The notes beneath the pieces are model-generated. The model was not told where the DNA came from. It saw nothing but the letters and a program-made list of their open reading frames with translations, and searched no databases. From the NCBI GenBank assembly GCA_035235625.1, contig CP141140.1, positions 496,001-560,000 of the forward strand: a DNA stretch of 64,000 nt, in the 5' to 3' direction. This document shows positions 1-11,770 of this stretch, piece by piece; within the stretch, counting starts at the first letter, position 1, and each line of letters opens with the position of its first letter. Origin of the DNA: Saururus chinensis (taxonomy: Eukaryota > Streptophyta > Magnoliopsida > Piperales > Saururaceae). The position numbers were made by a program, and so were the translations under genes.

Positions 1-215
1 TTAAAAGACGAAATTGGTTTATAACAGTTAATCCGATTTTATTTTTTAGAAGGACAAAATTGCCTTTCTTAAGGTGATTTCGTCCTTCTTACTTTGCCAT
101 CTAGAGAAGAAGAAGAAATGAGCAGCTATGTACTAATTTCATCCTTTAGAAGGACTAAATCTAATTAAATTAAAAAAATTATTTTAAACTAACTTTAATA
201 CCTGTCCTTGTTCAT
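1..215. repeat. Inner part of the left TIR of MULE-1
   Basis: This segment contains degenerate palindromic modules of the type TTTCGTCCTT...AAGGACAAAAT. It then runs into AACTAACTTTAATACCTGTCC, which corresponds to the sequence just inside the left TIR of the second MULE (near 36465-36490). The outer TIR lies off the window. The modules are more diverged than in the second copy, which suggests an older insertion. Confidence 0.7.
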
Positions 216-410
216 TCATTCAACATGTTACACAATCACCTTGTTCATTCATTCCACACATTGAATGCATAACAAACATAACATTGAAGTTATTGACATC
301 AACTAATAAAAACAAACATAAAATAGAAATGTTTATCAAATATATTACATCACATGTTAATAAAATATTTAGTTTAAAAGAAATATATAATAAATCTAAT
401 ACACTTAATG

Positions 411-2638
411 TCACGATCTCCTATGTTCTCGACCTCGATAGTGCCATACGAGCTCCTCCTCATGATCTGCTTGCTTCGGCTTTGGCTCTAGCTCTGGCTT
501 TGGCTCCGGCTCTGCATAAGTAATAGAAGGCTCAACACGAGCTGATCGATGTTATCTATAATATAAAATCAGTTTCGGCTTAGCTACATGTGCAGTGACT
601 GAAAATGATGAATCGGGAGGAGAGCTATGCATTGCTGACAAAGATGGAATATCATGAATGAATCGTGCCTCGGCTGTGTTTGAGCGGCCTTGTCAACAGG
701 ATAATGTTTATGAATATCCGTAATCACCGACTGAAGGAGTGGCAAGCTACAAAAGACATTATCAAGCTCCCTAAGTATCAACTGACATGATGCTCTAAAG
801 TCCTCAACCGAAGTACAAGTGTTAATCATGTCAGTCAAATGCGCATTCATATGTAGCACTAAACGAAGCTATAAGAAAATAAAATTAAAGATTAGATAAC
901 TAAGAAATAAGGAATAAAATAATACTATATAATTAACAAAGTTATACTTACCAAAGCTACCTCAAACGCACCCCTAGGTTGATATATCATCTCCTTTACA
1001 TCATCGCGCGGTAAAATATATTACCATGTAATTAGTAAATACCACTGCATATATGTGTTACGAACATATCACGATGTTGTAGACATCTCCCCATGGATAA
1101 CAGTGGTTCTTCTGTCCTCCCATTAAGTGATATATGATGCATGATGTGTAGGCCAATCTGTAATATGGCGGTCCTGTCGAGTTATGCGATGGACAAACTT
1201 GACGGTAGAAGGTAGGACCTCTTGCTCCAAGTTAAACTGGAGCATTACATGATTTGGCACAAACATCTCCACAATCTCATAACATATCAATGACATTCAT
1301 GATAGCCACACTTCCCGACCATTAGTGCATATAGGAGGTAACGCTGCCAATACTTCCGGTGAGTACAATTGCCAAATAACCTATGCAATATATAAAGATA
1401 ATTAAGTTTAAATAACCTTACATATTTATAATCATTATAAAAAAGTTCAACATAAAATAAAATTACTTGATAGGGCCGTTGGTGGTCTAACACCCCTCTA
1501 TATAATCGGAGGACTCCTTGTGGATTTTTGGTTCTTTTTTTTCGAACATTCCACCTTAAGGAGTTAAATTTTAAAAATGAGTTCAACATAAGTAAATTAA
1601 ACCTTCCTACAAAAAATTAAGTATTAAAAATAAATATCCCCTACCTTGCTCCTAATGGAGCACCTTCGACTAAGTGACCCATCTCAATACTTGGTCAACC
1701 GATGTGTAAATGCTCCCATGACCATAACTATGTCACAAAATATGGTTAAAATTATTTAAAAAAGTAAAAAATTATATGTGCAAAAATATATTTAAAATGA
1801 CGAAATCATTTACCTGAAGAAGGGTTAGACATCCTGTAATCCCCAAAGTCATGGCTTGACATGCTTTCCCCAACTCTCGGTATAAAAATGCAAGAGTAGC
1901 ACTGCCCCATGAATAAACATCCACTATGTCGAAGTCCGCAAGGAGGGCGAGATATGCCATATGTACATGGCTGCTCGTGGTATCATCAAATATTGTGGTC
2001 TTAAGTAAATGTAATAAATAGGCCCTTACATGCTGCTCGATAATTATATTCGTAGCATCGGCTGGGAGCTCATGAAACTCACCTAAGAGCCATCGAAGGC
2101 TAACTCGGCTACCATGCATGGATGTGGTAGGAGAAACTCTACTAAGGAGTCTAACTAATAAGTCTAAGTGACCTCCTATTGTCGTCCCCATCACAGGAAG
2201 TCCATTGATGCGAAGTCCTAAGAGAACTGTCACATCCATAAGTGTGATGGTCATCTTTCCATAGGGTAGGTGAAACGTTTATGTCTCCCTCTTCCATCTC
2301 TCAACGAGAACTGTCAATGAAGGCCAATCGAGACAGACATATTGTAGATGAATGAAATGTCTAAATCCTGCTTGCTCGATATACGATAGCATACGCTCAT
2401 CTATGGGTCAATGGTAGAGATATCTAAAATATTCAGTATACTCAAGGCACCCGGGGTCCTATAATAAATTTTAAAATTATAACCCAATGTAATTTATAAT
2501 CTAAAAAAATGAAACAAATATTAAAAAGACTTGTCATACCTCTTCTCTCCAAATAGAAGCCAACCTATGTGACTCCTGTTGTATCAGTACACTATCATCA
2601 ATCGGGCTTGACCCGTAAGAAGGCTCTACATGATCCAT
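411..2638 (-). pseudogene. Plant mobile domain (PMD, MAIN-like) gene carried by MULE-1, degenerate
   Basis: This multi-exon minus-strand gene encodes a plant mobile domain protein of the class long annotated as 'serine/threonine phosphatase 7 long form homolog' or MAIN-like. The start MDHVEPSYGSS is at 2638. The core at about 2460-1790 shows DPGCLEYTEYF, LMDVTVLLGLRINGLPVMG, ELPADATNIIIEQHVRAYLL and YSWGSATLAFLYRELGKACQ. Later exons cover about 1590-1470, 1300-1170 and 859-584. The C-terminus is short, basic and Arg/Gly-rich and stops at 411-413. At least two in-frame stops interrupt the core (before PIDER and in the RET-TFHL segment), so I call it broken. It lies downstream of, and on the same strand as, the transposase. 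In this family the host proteins MAIN and MAIL1 act in gene expression and transposon silencing; the role of transposon-borne PMDs is not settled. Confidence 0.85.
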
Positions 2639-2731
2639 ATGATTTGCGGAGAAGTAAGAGAATATCATAAATTGTTAGGAATATATAATCATACCTAAAA
2701 TAGAGAATAAATAAAAAGATTGATTATATGT

Positions 2732-5597
2732 TTACCAATCAACATGAGGGTTTCTAAATGATTTACTATTGTGCCTACTTTGTTTACACCTCCCACATTT
2801 ATATCCTCCTTTACCATATCTCTCCATAGTCATACGGTCCATTGTATTCCTAATGCGAACAGACCGTGGGCGACCGGGTTGCCTTGTTACTCTCGGAGGG
2901 TATAACACATAAGGTATATCCCTCTCCCAATAATCCTGATCACGAGGAGAATAAAATTGTGACGAGTACACATTTTTATAAGTAGAAGATGTGTAAAACA
3001 ATGATGCATGTATCGGCTCCCGCCGCTTTGCCCACACGACAATAAGGTACGAGTAAGGATAAAAATAAACCTGAGGGATGTTGCATGTACAAGTATGCAT
3101 CGCCGCGTTTACTGCAACCTTCCAGCCATGAATTGACATCACTTCGTAGTCGCTGCTGTTGATCCTATTAACTATATACTCTCCAATTTTTCTAGTTTGT
3201 TCTCTAATTATTGCTTCCACTATGGGAGTATATGGGGTGGCCATGGTAGATGTGACAGAAGATTGTTTAACGAAAAATTTTACTACTCGATAAAAAGTAG
3301 CTGGCACTAAAGTTTGTATGAGTAATCCTTGTGCCCCTTCAAGATGTTATTTAAAATTTTAGCCATATTTGTAGTCGTCATGCAAAATCTCCTAAAACTA
3401 TTATGAGCAAGAGACCACTGTGCAGGATGTAATTCTCTTCCTAAGAGATGTTTTGCCCTAGGACTCTCCTGACCAATTAAGTCTATTTTAACATCAAACT
3501 TTTCTACTGTAAGTGCACAAGCTGCTGCCCCAATCAAGTCCGTCAGTGTATCATTTTTCAACTCCTTAAAATTTGCTTTTATATGACAGATGCAATAACA
3601 ATGGTGATACATAGGCTCGGGAAGAACCTTAGGCACGACCTTCTGAAGCCCCTTATGTCGATCTGAAATAACAATAATGTTCGTCATGCCCATCAGTACA
3701 TGATCCCTCAGTTCCATTAAGAACCATTTCCAATTGTCTCCATCTACATTTTCGACAACCCCAAATGCCAGAGAAAATAACCCATTATTTCCATTTGTAA
3801 CCGTTGCAACCATAAGAGCACCAGGATACCGGCCATACAAGTGAGTAACATCAACACTAATCACCAGGATGCAATGTCAGAACCCCACTATTGACAACCC
3901 AAATGCCCAAAACAACTGCTTAAATCTCTTACACATGCCACCATCAGCACAAGTTACTTCATCATTCTCTAAGCGGTAGTAGGTGCTAGGATTCACTTCT
4001 TGCACCGCCCTGAGGTACATTGGCAATAATTTATATGATTCCACCCAATCCCCATAAATAGCCTTGATTGCCATATTCCTTGCTGCCCATGCTTTCTTAT
4101 AAGATATATAAACATGAAACTTCTCTTTCATTCTTTAAATAATATTACTTGGTGTGAGAGTTAATTCGGCTTGGATAGCGGGCATTATGACCTTCGAAAT
4201 AAAGGAGGCACTGCACTGCCTATGATTTGTGCTAAGCTTAGCATTCCGACATGTGTGGTCACCTCTGTATGTCTTCAATTTAAAGTACCCTCCACCCCTT
4301 TTTATTGAGCTGTGAACTCTCTAAAGGCAAGTACTATCAATGCACTTCATTGTATACTCTGACAAATTTATTTGTACAACCTTGTATTTGACATGATTTT
4401 GAATAGAAAACTCTTACAAGGCTGTAAAAAATTGCTTCTTTATTCTCAAAGATGCGGCCAACATATAACTCATCTTCGTTTTGTTGGTCCATATCAATGG
4501 GAAAATTAACTACCACATCTATCTCCTCATCTGTGATGTGTGCATAGAGTGGCTCCTCGTCATAGTATGACGGCTCTTCATCATCCACATTCATATCATT
4601 TGTGGCAATTACATTGTCTACCGCATTATCCCCCTCGCCTTCAACCATCTATTGAGCACTTTTTTCACCTCTGACCCCTTCTTCGTTTATGTCAGAATCT
4701 TCTCTACACTTCGCTAATATTATCTTCACCTTCATTAGCCTCATTTTCTATCAATATCTTCATCATGGACACAAGCGCCCCTGCATATGAACATCACATA
4801 TGTATTAAATTTCATATGTCTTAACCCCTTCTTTAAAGCCTAAAAAATGTAATATTCATTTATGAATATATATTTCACCTTTGATTGTATGGTCCAACAT
4901 CGGTATGACCAATACCTGTGTAGGGATAATGAATGCCCATCAAACTTTGAGTTCCATACCATGCACCACCTTGAGACATTTGAAAACTAAATGGCTCATG
5001 TGCATGCAATGTATACCTTCCATATTATACACAAAATTTAAAATTTAGTGTCATATATTTCATTGATAATTATAAAATTCAAAAATGATTCACAACTTAA
5101 TAAACCTTACCTCCAATTAGGTCCACTTTCATCGTCAATAGGGGTAGATGACCTATGACATTCATTTGAAGATATTGTCATAGATAAATTTCATTTTTTT
5201 TCATCTGCATTTGCATATGCCTTTCATTGTTTACATTTCTTTCAGAGCTCCTGTGTGAGCTCTTGTGAGAACTCCTATGTGAGCTCCTATGTGAACTACT
5301 ACGCCTTTCACTAGGCACTCAGGCCTCTTTTTCGAGAAATAACTCAATAAAAATTATATGATGCGAGTGGTGAAACATAAAACCCATTGATGCATCATCA
5401 TTTATAGATATTAGTGTCATTCTTGATCTATATGTTGGAATATTACATTTTATAGTAATTTTCCATCTTCTTCGATCCCACCCAACCTTGCTAGCTACTT
5501 GCATATCAAATTCATTATATGTAGACAATTTCTTAATTAATAATCATTCTGTGAGTCCGTCATAGTTAAGTAAAAAACTAACCATTTCTTCTACCAT
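2732..5597 (-). pseudogene. MuDR/MULE transposase of MULE-1, frameshifted
   Basis: The transposase would cut and rejoin the element's ends. N-terminal exon: start near 5597 (MVEEMVSFLLNYDG) and a PB1-like segment ending ELFLEKEA at about 5319. Next come the acidic linker and MuDR DNA-binding region (about 4740-4140, DELYVGRIFENKEAIF), the KAWAARNMAIKAIYGDW region (4131-3877) and the MULE catalytic core (about 3900-3300). The core contains VDVTHLYGRYPG, VISDRHKGLQ and HHCYCICHIKANFKE. The SWIM region (HTCTCNIPQVY) and a zinc-knuckle tail end at 2732. Several frame changes break it, between 5319 and 4740 and near 4337, 3870 and 3307. In the SWIM motif the second C and the H are both Y (YSYL). 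The knuckle reads CGRCKQSRHNSKSF, with the last ligand changed to F. The catalytic region itself is readable over about 185 residues. Confidence 0.88.
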
Positions 5598-6277
5598 CTT
5601 TACTCAATTCATAGATAATCGATTACATTAATATTGGATTAAACAATTGACTCAAAATAACTACTTATACTTAATGTAACTTGAGATTATCAACTAAGTA
5701 GTTATATATATAAGCTAACAAACATATGCAATACCAAACAATAAAACATTAAACTACACATTTCACTCTAATTATCAATTGATCAAAACTCAGCAAATTC
5801 AACCAATTTTCTATTGAGGTCCTTGGCACCATTCCTCCTAAAATAAAGTAATTTAGAAACTAACTAATTTAGAATTAATTGGGTTATTTTTTTACATTAA
5901 GAGTATCTACTAGATGTCAAATTAAACAGTCAATTTTACATTATTTCTATTTTAATTAATTAAGTAAAAAATAAAATTTAATAAAAAAATCATTTAATAC
6001 TGGATTTTAGTCTTCAATTTAATGAAGCCTAAAGTTAGAGCCTGCAATCAAGAACTAGAAATTAGATGTGTAACAATAAATTCCCTATCTATTCAACTGA
6101 TATTTTTGCATTTTACAAGAACTAGAAAGATTATACCTTTCATAGATCCAGAAGAAGCCGTTTCTTGAAATCAATCAATGCCTGAAATTGAAATTAGGGC
6201 CAAGGACACCGGCGGATTTAGGGGAAGCAAACTTGAAACATGACAGAGGACAGGATCAGGCAATGGTGCTCAAACAT

Positions 6278-7670
6278 TGTGCTGCACCAAAAAAACCAAA
6301 CCGAATTGAACCGGGTAGAACCGAACCAAAATTAGTTGGTTCGGTTCGGTTCCAAATTCGGTTCCGATTCTGTTCCAATTGTTAATAAACCGATGCATTT
6401 TTGGTTCGGTTCAGTTCTGGCTTACAAAAAACCGAAACCAAACTGAACCGAGTATCTTTTTATTTTTTACTTTGAATCTAATCTCAACGGTTCATTCAAA
6501 TGAACGGTTGGGATGAATCTCCATTTATTAACCCTAACCACTCCCCCCTTCTTCCACACTTCACCCACCCACCTGCCGCCCTCCTCCTCCATTTGGCACC
6601 CTCCATCCTCCTCCTCTTCCTCCTCCGTCTGGCACCCTCCACCGCCGCCCAACTGAATCTCTCCTCCTACAATCCTACTCCATCGCCAACTTCCTTTGGA
6701 TTCCACTCTCCAATTTCAGCCTCCTCTCCCCCAACTCTATCTTTGCCGCCGGCTTCCTCCCTGTCAATAGCTCTTCCTCCTCCCCCTCCGGCTACCTCTT
6801 CTTTGTCTGGGTCCTTGGCAACACGACTTAGGTCGCCGTCTGGTCCCACAACCCCGCCCAACCAGTCTACCAGTCGGCCTCCCATTCCATCTCCCCCTCC
6901 AGCCTCCTCTCCCTCACTAATCCCTCCTCCTCCCCTGGCCAAAACTTCCTCCCCGGCGCCACCTCCCAGCCCAACTCGTCCCTCAACTTCTCTGACACCA
7001 GCCACCTCTCCTACGGCCTTTGGAGCAGCTTTGACTACCCCACAGATACCATCCTCCCCGGCCAGCCTCTCCTGTCTAACTAGACCCAGGTACTATTGTC
7101 TGGGAGCTTCGTCCTGCTTAACTCGTCCAGCTTGGCCTTCAACTCGTCGGACATCATTTGGATGCCGAACGACAAGAGATTGCCATGGAACCTGACGGAG
7201 GATGGAAGGTTGGTGGGGGTGAGCACCTTGCACCAATTTTGGGCCCACGCAGATCCTCTGGCCGTTGCCCCACCCTTTCTCCCTCTCTTCCTCGCCATCT
7301 CACACCACCACCAAGCTGCCGCCTGTGCCTCACGGCCCTCGCACTTTCTCCCTCTCCTCCCATGCCGGCCCACCATCATGCACCGCCAGCCGGAAAAAAA
7401 AAGTCTTTGGTCACGGGGAGACAACCCATGGCTCCGCCCCCTCCTAGCGACCTCCCATCTCCCCCCTCCCCTCCACCTCCCCTTTTCCCCGGCCTCCTTC
7501 AGCCTCACCCACGGCCGGTTCTAAATTGGTTCTCGGTTCAATTTCAGTTTCATATCACTTCCGGTTTGGTTCTAAAAAAATTGGTTCCTTATTCGGTTCA
7601 ATTTTGAGATTTTCGGTTCCAGGTTTGGTTCTTGCAAGAACCGGTAGAACCGAACTGAGATGCAGCCCCA
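6278..7670. mobile_element. hAT-like non-autonomous element nested in MULE-1
   Basis: Both ends carry clustered GGTTCGGTT/AACCGAACC motifs in opposite orientation (about 6295-6460 and 7515-7660). The tips are similar inverted sequences: TGTGCTGCACC on the left, and TGGGGCTGCATC read inward on the right. Flanks TCAAACAT (6270-6277) and CTAAACAT (7671-7678) match at six of eight bases, as expected for a worn 8-bp hAT target duplication. No transposase is visible. The interior is C-rich and carries a receptor-kinase gene fragment. Exact tips are uncertain by a few bases. Confidence 0.62.
6640..7200 (+). pseudogene. G-type lectin S-receptor-like kinase gene fragment (B-lectin domain) inside the hAT-like element
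   Basis: The frame beginning at 6721 reads LLSPNSIFAAGFLPVN, then GYLFFVWVLGNTT, VAVWSHNPAQPVYQ and LWSSFDYPTDTILPGQP. These are the landmarks of the bulb-type (B) lectin domain of S-domain receptor-like kinases, including the usual SPNGTF-AGF start and the FDYPTDT-LPGQ box. A continuation at 7096-7200 reads LLSGSFVLLNSSSLAFNSSDIIW. In-frame stops fall at 6829-6831 and 7081-7083, and no S-locus glycoprotein, PAN, transmembrane or kinase region follows. The fragment sits between the two GGTTCGGTT-rich ends, so it was most likely captured by the transposon. Codon use is very C-rich, unlike its surroundings. Confidence 0.72.
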
Positions 7671-7744
7671 CTAAACATGAAGCACAGCGGCGGGGTGGAA
7701 TGAGCACAACAGAAATGAGTGCGATCTAGAGCGGAGAAGCGGAG

Positions 7745-8081
7745 TTGGGTTAAAAATGAAGACGCCTACGATTTCGTCCTTTAAAAGTTAGTGTGACAAT
7801 TTCATCTTTTAGAAGGAAAAAATCGTCTTAAGGTGATTTCGTCCCTCCGGGTTAACTAGTATAAACCAATTTCGTTCTTTAAAAAGATTAAATCAACTTA
7901 AACCTGATTTTGTTCTTCTAAAAGAGAAAATCATATAATTTTTTTTAAAAAAGCCACGCAGGCACCAATGGTTTGGCTGGCGCCTATGTGGTAAAAAACA
8001 ACACCATTTTCAAAAATATTTCCTAAAGTAGGTTAATTTGGTGAATATTTTTTTAAAATTTATTATTTAATTAATTTTCCC
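7745..8081. repeat. Right TIR of MULE-1
   Basis: Degenerate palindromes such as GATTTCGTCCTTT and TTTCATCTTTTAGAAGG run from about 7770 to 7935. They are followed by GCCACGCAGGCACC, TTGGCTGGCGCC and a terminal AATTTTCCC. The same order and motifs form the right TIR of the complete copy (41921-42249). The next nine bases, TATTATTAT, would be the target duplication, but its partner is outside the window. Confidence 0.8.
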
Positions 8082-8325
8082 TATTATTATATATCTTAAA
8101 AATTTATAAAGAATAAGCTATTTATCTCAATACAAACCTATCATCAATATGAAAATAAATATAAATTTATTCACTTTTATGTTAATTAAAGGAGATAAAG
8201 GTTATACAAAAGAAGCTGCGAGGTATAGTATTTACAAGTATGTCAAACAAGTAATGAATAAAATATATAGTTTTTTTATAACTATTTTATATAAAAAATA
8301 ATTGGATAAAATTTTTATTTATTTA

Positions 8326-8500
8326 CTCCCTCTATCTAATATTAATAATTATATTTAAAAAATTAATAAATTTTATTAAAGAATAAAACTTATTTAAAAG
8401 GAAAATAAGTTCTTGACACTTTTTTTTAAGTAACCAACTACTTAAAAATTGATAATGTAGCTGTTAAAATAAAATAAATTTTTTACCAAATAAAGCTATT
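8326..8500. mobile_element. Stowaway-like MITE, degenerate
   Basis: It starts CTCCCTCTATCTAATATTAA directly after a TA dinucleotide and contains the GTAACCAACTACTTAAA interior seen in the other MITE copies here. The right terminal repeat is too worn to place exactly. Confidence 0.5.
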
Positions 8501-8649
8501 AAATTAAAAAAAATATTTATCACATAAATTTAATTATACAATTTAACTCCTACTACCACATGAACAGGTCGTTCTAGCAGCCCTACCGGTGGCCTGGTAG
8601 GTGGCGCCCTACTGGTTAAGTGTTGTAGGTGGGGAAGGGTGAGGGGTTA

Positions 8650-9466
<817 letters not shown>

Positions 9467-11110
9467 GTCCTCGTGCTTAATGAGGTCTTTTCATTAGAAT
9501 CTTTGTTGGCCAACATTAAAGTTTTGACGTCCGATCCGAGTCTGGAATTCCCGTTCAAGAACTTAATGAAGCATAATTTGTGGTATATAAGTATTGGAAT
9601 TCGTGATATCATTCTATGCATGTCTGTTCTTTTAGAATTATGCCATTTGAATCGCTTCTGTTGTTGGTACTTCTATGAAGGATTTTGCAATTTTCCGTAT
9701 GTCACACCGAGATTTAGAAGGAACTTTCGTCTTATATATAGTTCGTTGTGGATTTATTGACATCTTCCTCTACTGGCTGTGCTGTATATTGTTTTGCTAT
9801 AATTGATGTTATGATGGTCTACTCGATGATATCGATTGACTGCATGCTTCCTTTTAGCTTTCTAATACTAATACCTAATACTAATACCTAATGTGATGAT
9901 GTAAGCGTTTTCAGTTTATGATTCTGGTTAGAGACGCGTAGGAAAAAGGGAAAATTGATGCTTCAAACGCTTTTACATATGAAGCAGGTCTGCAGGTGTA
10001 TGTATATTTTGATGTTCTATCTAGTAATGATTAGTAATGCTATTTCTCCAAAAATCTCACTTCAAAATTCTTTTTGTGCATCACCACCTTGTTTTTGACA
10101 GGGTGGGCCCTCTTAAACAATGGTGATGACGGACACAGTGGATTCTATCGTGTGATTTTTAAAGGAGGAGCTTTTTTCAGTAATGATTATGTCAGGTGAA
10201 CTTTGTTAGATGTAAGAAAAAAGGACTAGAAGTTTTCCCCTGCAAGACTGCAACTTTGTGTTTCTTTTACTCAACCCTGTTATTCATAGTCTAGAATTAT
10301 GTTTAGGCTTTGAAATGGTGAAAAAGACTTGGTAACCTTTTCCTGTTGCTCAACACCCAAGCTTTCAGTTTATTAGGGCGTGGTTGGCCTCATGGGCGAG
10401 AGGGGTGGAGGCTGGGGGAGTGGGATGGTGTCCTGACAAGGGGAGCTGTGATCACCTCTAGTGGATGTCAAGTTTCGATTTTGTTTTTATGTTTAAGTAT
10501 CTTGTAATTTGGCTTATGATTGTTTTTATAGTTGCTCAGACTGTTTTGGTATTGCTTCTGTTTGGTTGATAGTTCTACAGTTGATATTGTTGCTTGGTGC
10601 TTCTACAATTGATTTTGCACTTCTAATAAGATTAAAAGAAAGTTTCGTTTTTCGGATAGTTTGTTGAAATTTAATCATTATCTTCCATAATGGCATCTTT
10701 CTATATTGCCTGTAGGATCTGTTAATTTTCTACGAAGCATATGTTTATAGTATAATGGATTGGGACCGCAAGCTTTGTTTTAGCTTTTTTATAAGATTCT
10801 AACTGACCTTGGCACAAAATATCATTTCCAAAAATATATCACAGCTACTGATTGATTTTTTCTTTTCATGTGAGGGGAGGACTCGAAGCATCTGTAGTTT
10901 ATGATTCTGGTTGAGATGTATCAGAGGACTAGAAGTTTGATGCTTTAAATGTTTTTTCACATTAATTAGGTGTATTTATGTCTTTGTTAGATGGTTTCTT
11001 TGACTAAACCCTAATAGTGGTAGAATTTTTTTGAATGCTTTTGTTTCAAAATTTGAAATTGGGGGCGGAGACAGCCTAAAACTCGGTTCTCCAAAATAAA
11101 ATGCGGCCTA
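9467..11110 (+). other. 3' flank of RPS27A; no gene seen
   Basis: The first 250-300 bases are probably 3' UTR. The rest is AT-rich with frequent short T-runs and no coding frame I can support. A repeated block occurs at about 9905-10000 and 10890-10985. Confidence 0.5.
9905..10990 (+). repeat. Pair of diverged direct repeats downstream of RPS27A (9905-10000 and 10890-10985)
   Basis: Both blocks begin AGTTTATGATTCTGGTT. Both then share a GAGA-rich stretch, a TTGATGCTT(C/T)AAA segment and an ACAT-A-GAAG/ATTAG-like end. Spacing is about 985 bases. It may be an old local duplication. Confidence 0.5.
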
Positions 11111-11770
11111 CTTGGCTTCACAAATCTTCCCCGTGAAAAAAAAAACCCCCGCCTCCCAAAAACATATGTCAAGGTTGTGGAAGTCACGTTTGGGCTTGCG
11201 GAGCGGCGGTCTCTTCCTCCCACCTCTCTTCTCTCTCACGCCTCCTACAGTTCCACCAGCAACTTTTCCACCTCCGACATCTTCCCCTTCGTCTCTTATA
11301 GTATCGCCTCTTCTCTTTCTTCTCTTTTTTCACCCCTTCTGATTTCAGCTTCACTTCCCACTTCACCCCCACCTTTGGGCAAGACAGCCAGCGTGTTCCC
11401 CACCATCTCTTCTTAGCTCTGATCCTCAGCCCCTGCCACCCACTTCATCTTTGTTACCAGCCCAACCAGAGGCTCCGCCTGCACGATGTCTGCACAATTT
11501 ATCTGCTTTCTCTCCCCTTACCCAATCCCTACTAGGCCATTGTGTCATTTAAGTCCTCCTGCAAGTCTTACACCGTACATGGACTAATTCATCCACTCCC
11601 CATATTCCAATAGCTCCTTGGGGAATGATACTTCTAGCAAAAATAGTGGGATTGGTGTGGGTGGCTTAACTAGCATTATCATAGTTGCTGTAATTTTTTT
11701 TATTGTTGCTGTAATTTGGTTGCTGAAAAAGTGAAGGAAAGAGAAATAGGGTATGAAACATGGCATAATT
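11110..11770 (+). other. Coding-like relic ending in a transmembrane segment
   Basis: From 11603 one frame reads YSNSSLGNDTSSKNSGIGVG and then a hydrophobic run SIIIVAVIFFIVAVIWLLKK, stopping near 11732. An N-glycosylation-rich stretch before a transmembrane helix and a KK stop-transfer looks like the juxtamembrane part of a receptor-like kinase or similar type I protein. The C-rich segment at 11190-11580 may be the upstream part, but I see no recognisable domain and the frames do not agree. It is probably a gene relic and its identity is unknown. Confidence 0.3.

Larger units (their letters stand above)
1..8081 (-). mobile_element. MULE-1: PMD-carrying Mutator-like element, left end outside the window
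   Basis: This is a Mutator-like DNA transposon whose left tip lies beyond base 1. Its right end is the motif AATTTTCCC at 8073-8081, the same terminus as the complete copy at 36073-42249. Both genes run on the minus strand: a MuDR-type transposase (2732-5597) followed by a plant mobile domain gene (411-2638). The gene order, protein sequences and subterminal palindromes match the second copy throughout. A 1.4 kb hAT-like element (6278-7670) is nested in its leader. Both genes carry stops or frameshifts, so the copy looks inactive. It retains the catalytic core region that the second copy has lost. Confidence 0.88.

Noticed and set aside
6500-7607. Several overlapping proline/serine-rich open frames on both strands
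   Set aside because: They are open because of C-rich composition inside the hAT-like element. Only the frame with lectin landmarks has recognisable content, and that one is interrupted.
11110-11420. Possible legume-lectin or other extracellular domain
   Set aside because: Serine/phenylalanine-rich translations looked suggestive, but no diagnostic residues align in any single frame.
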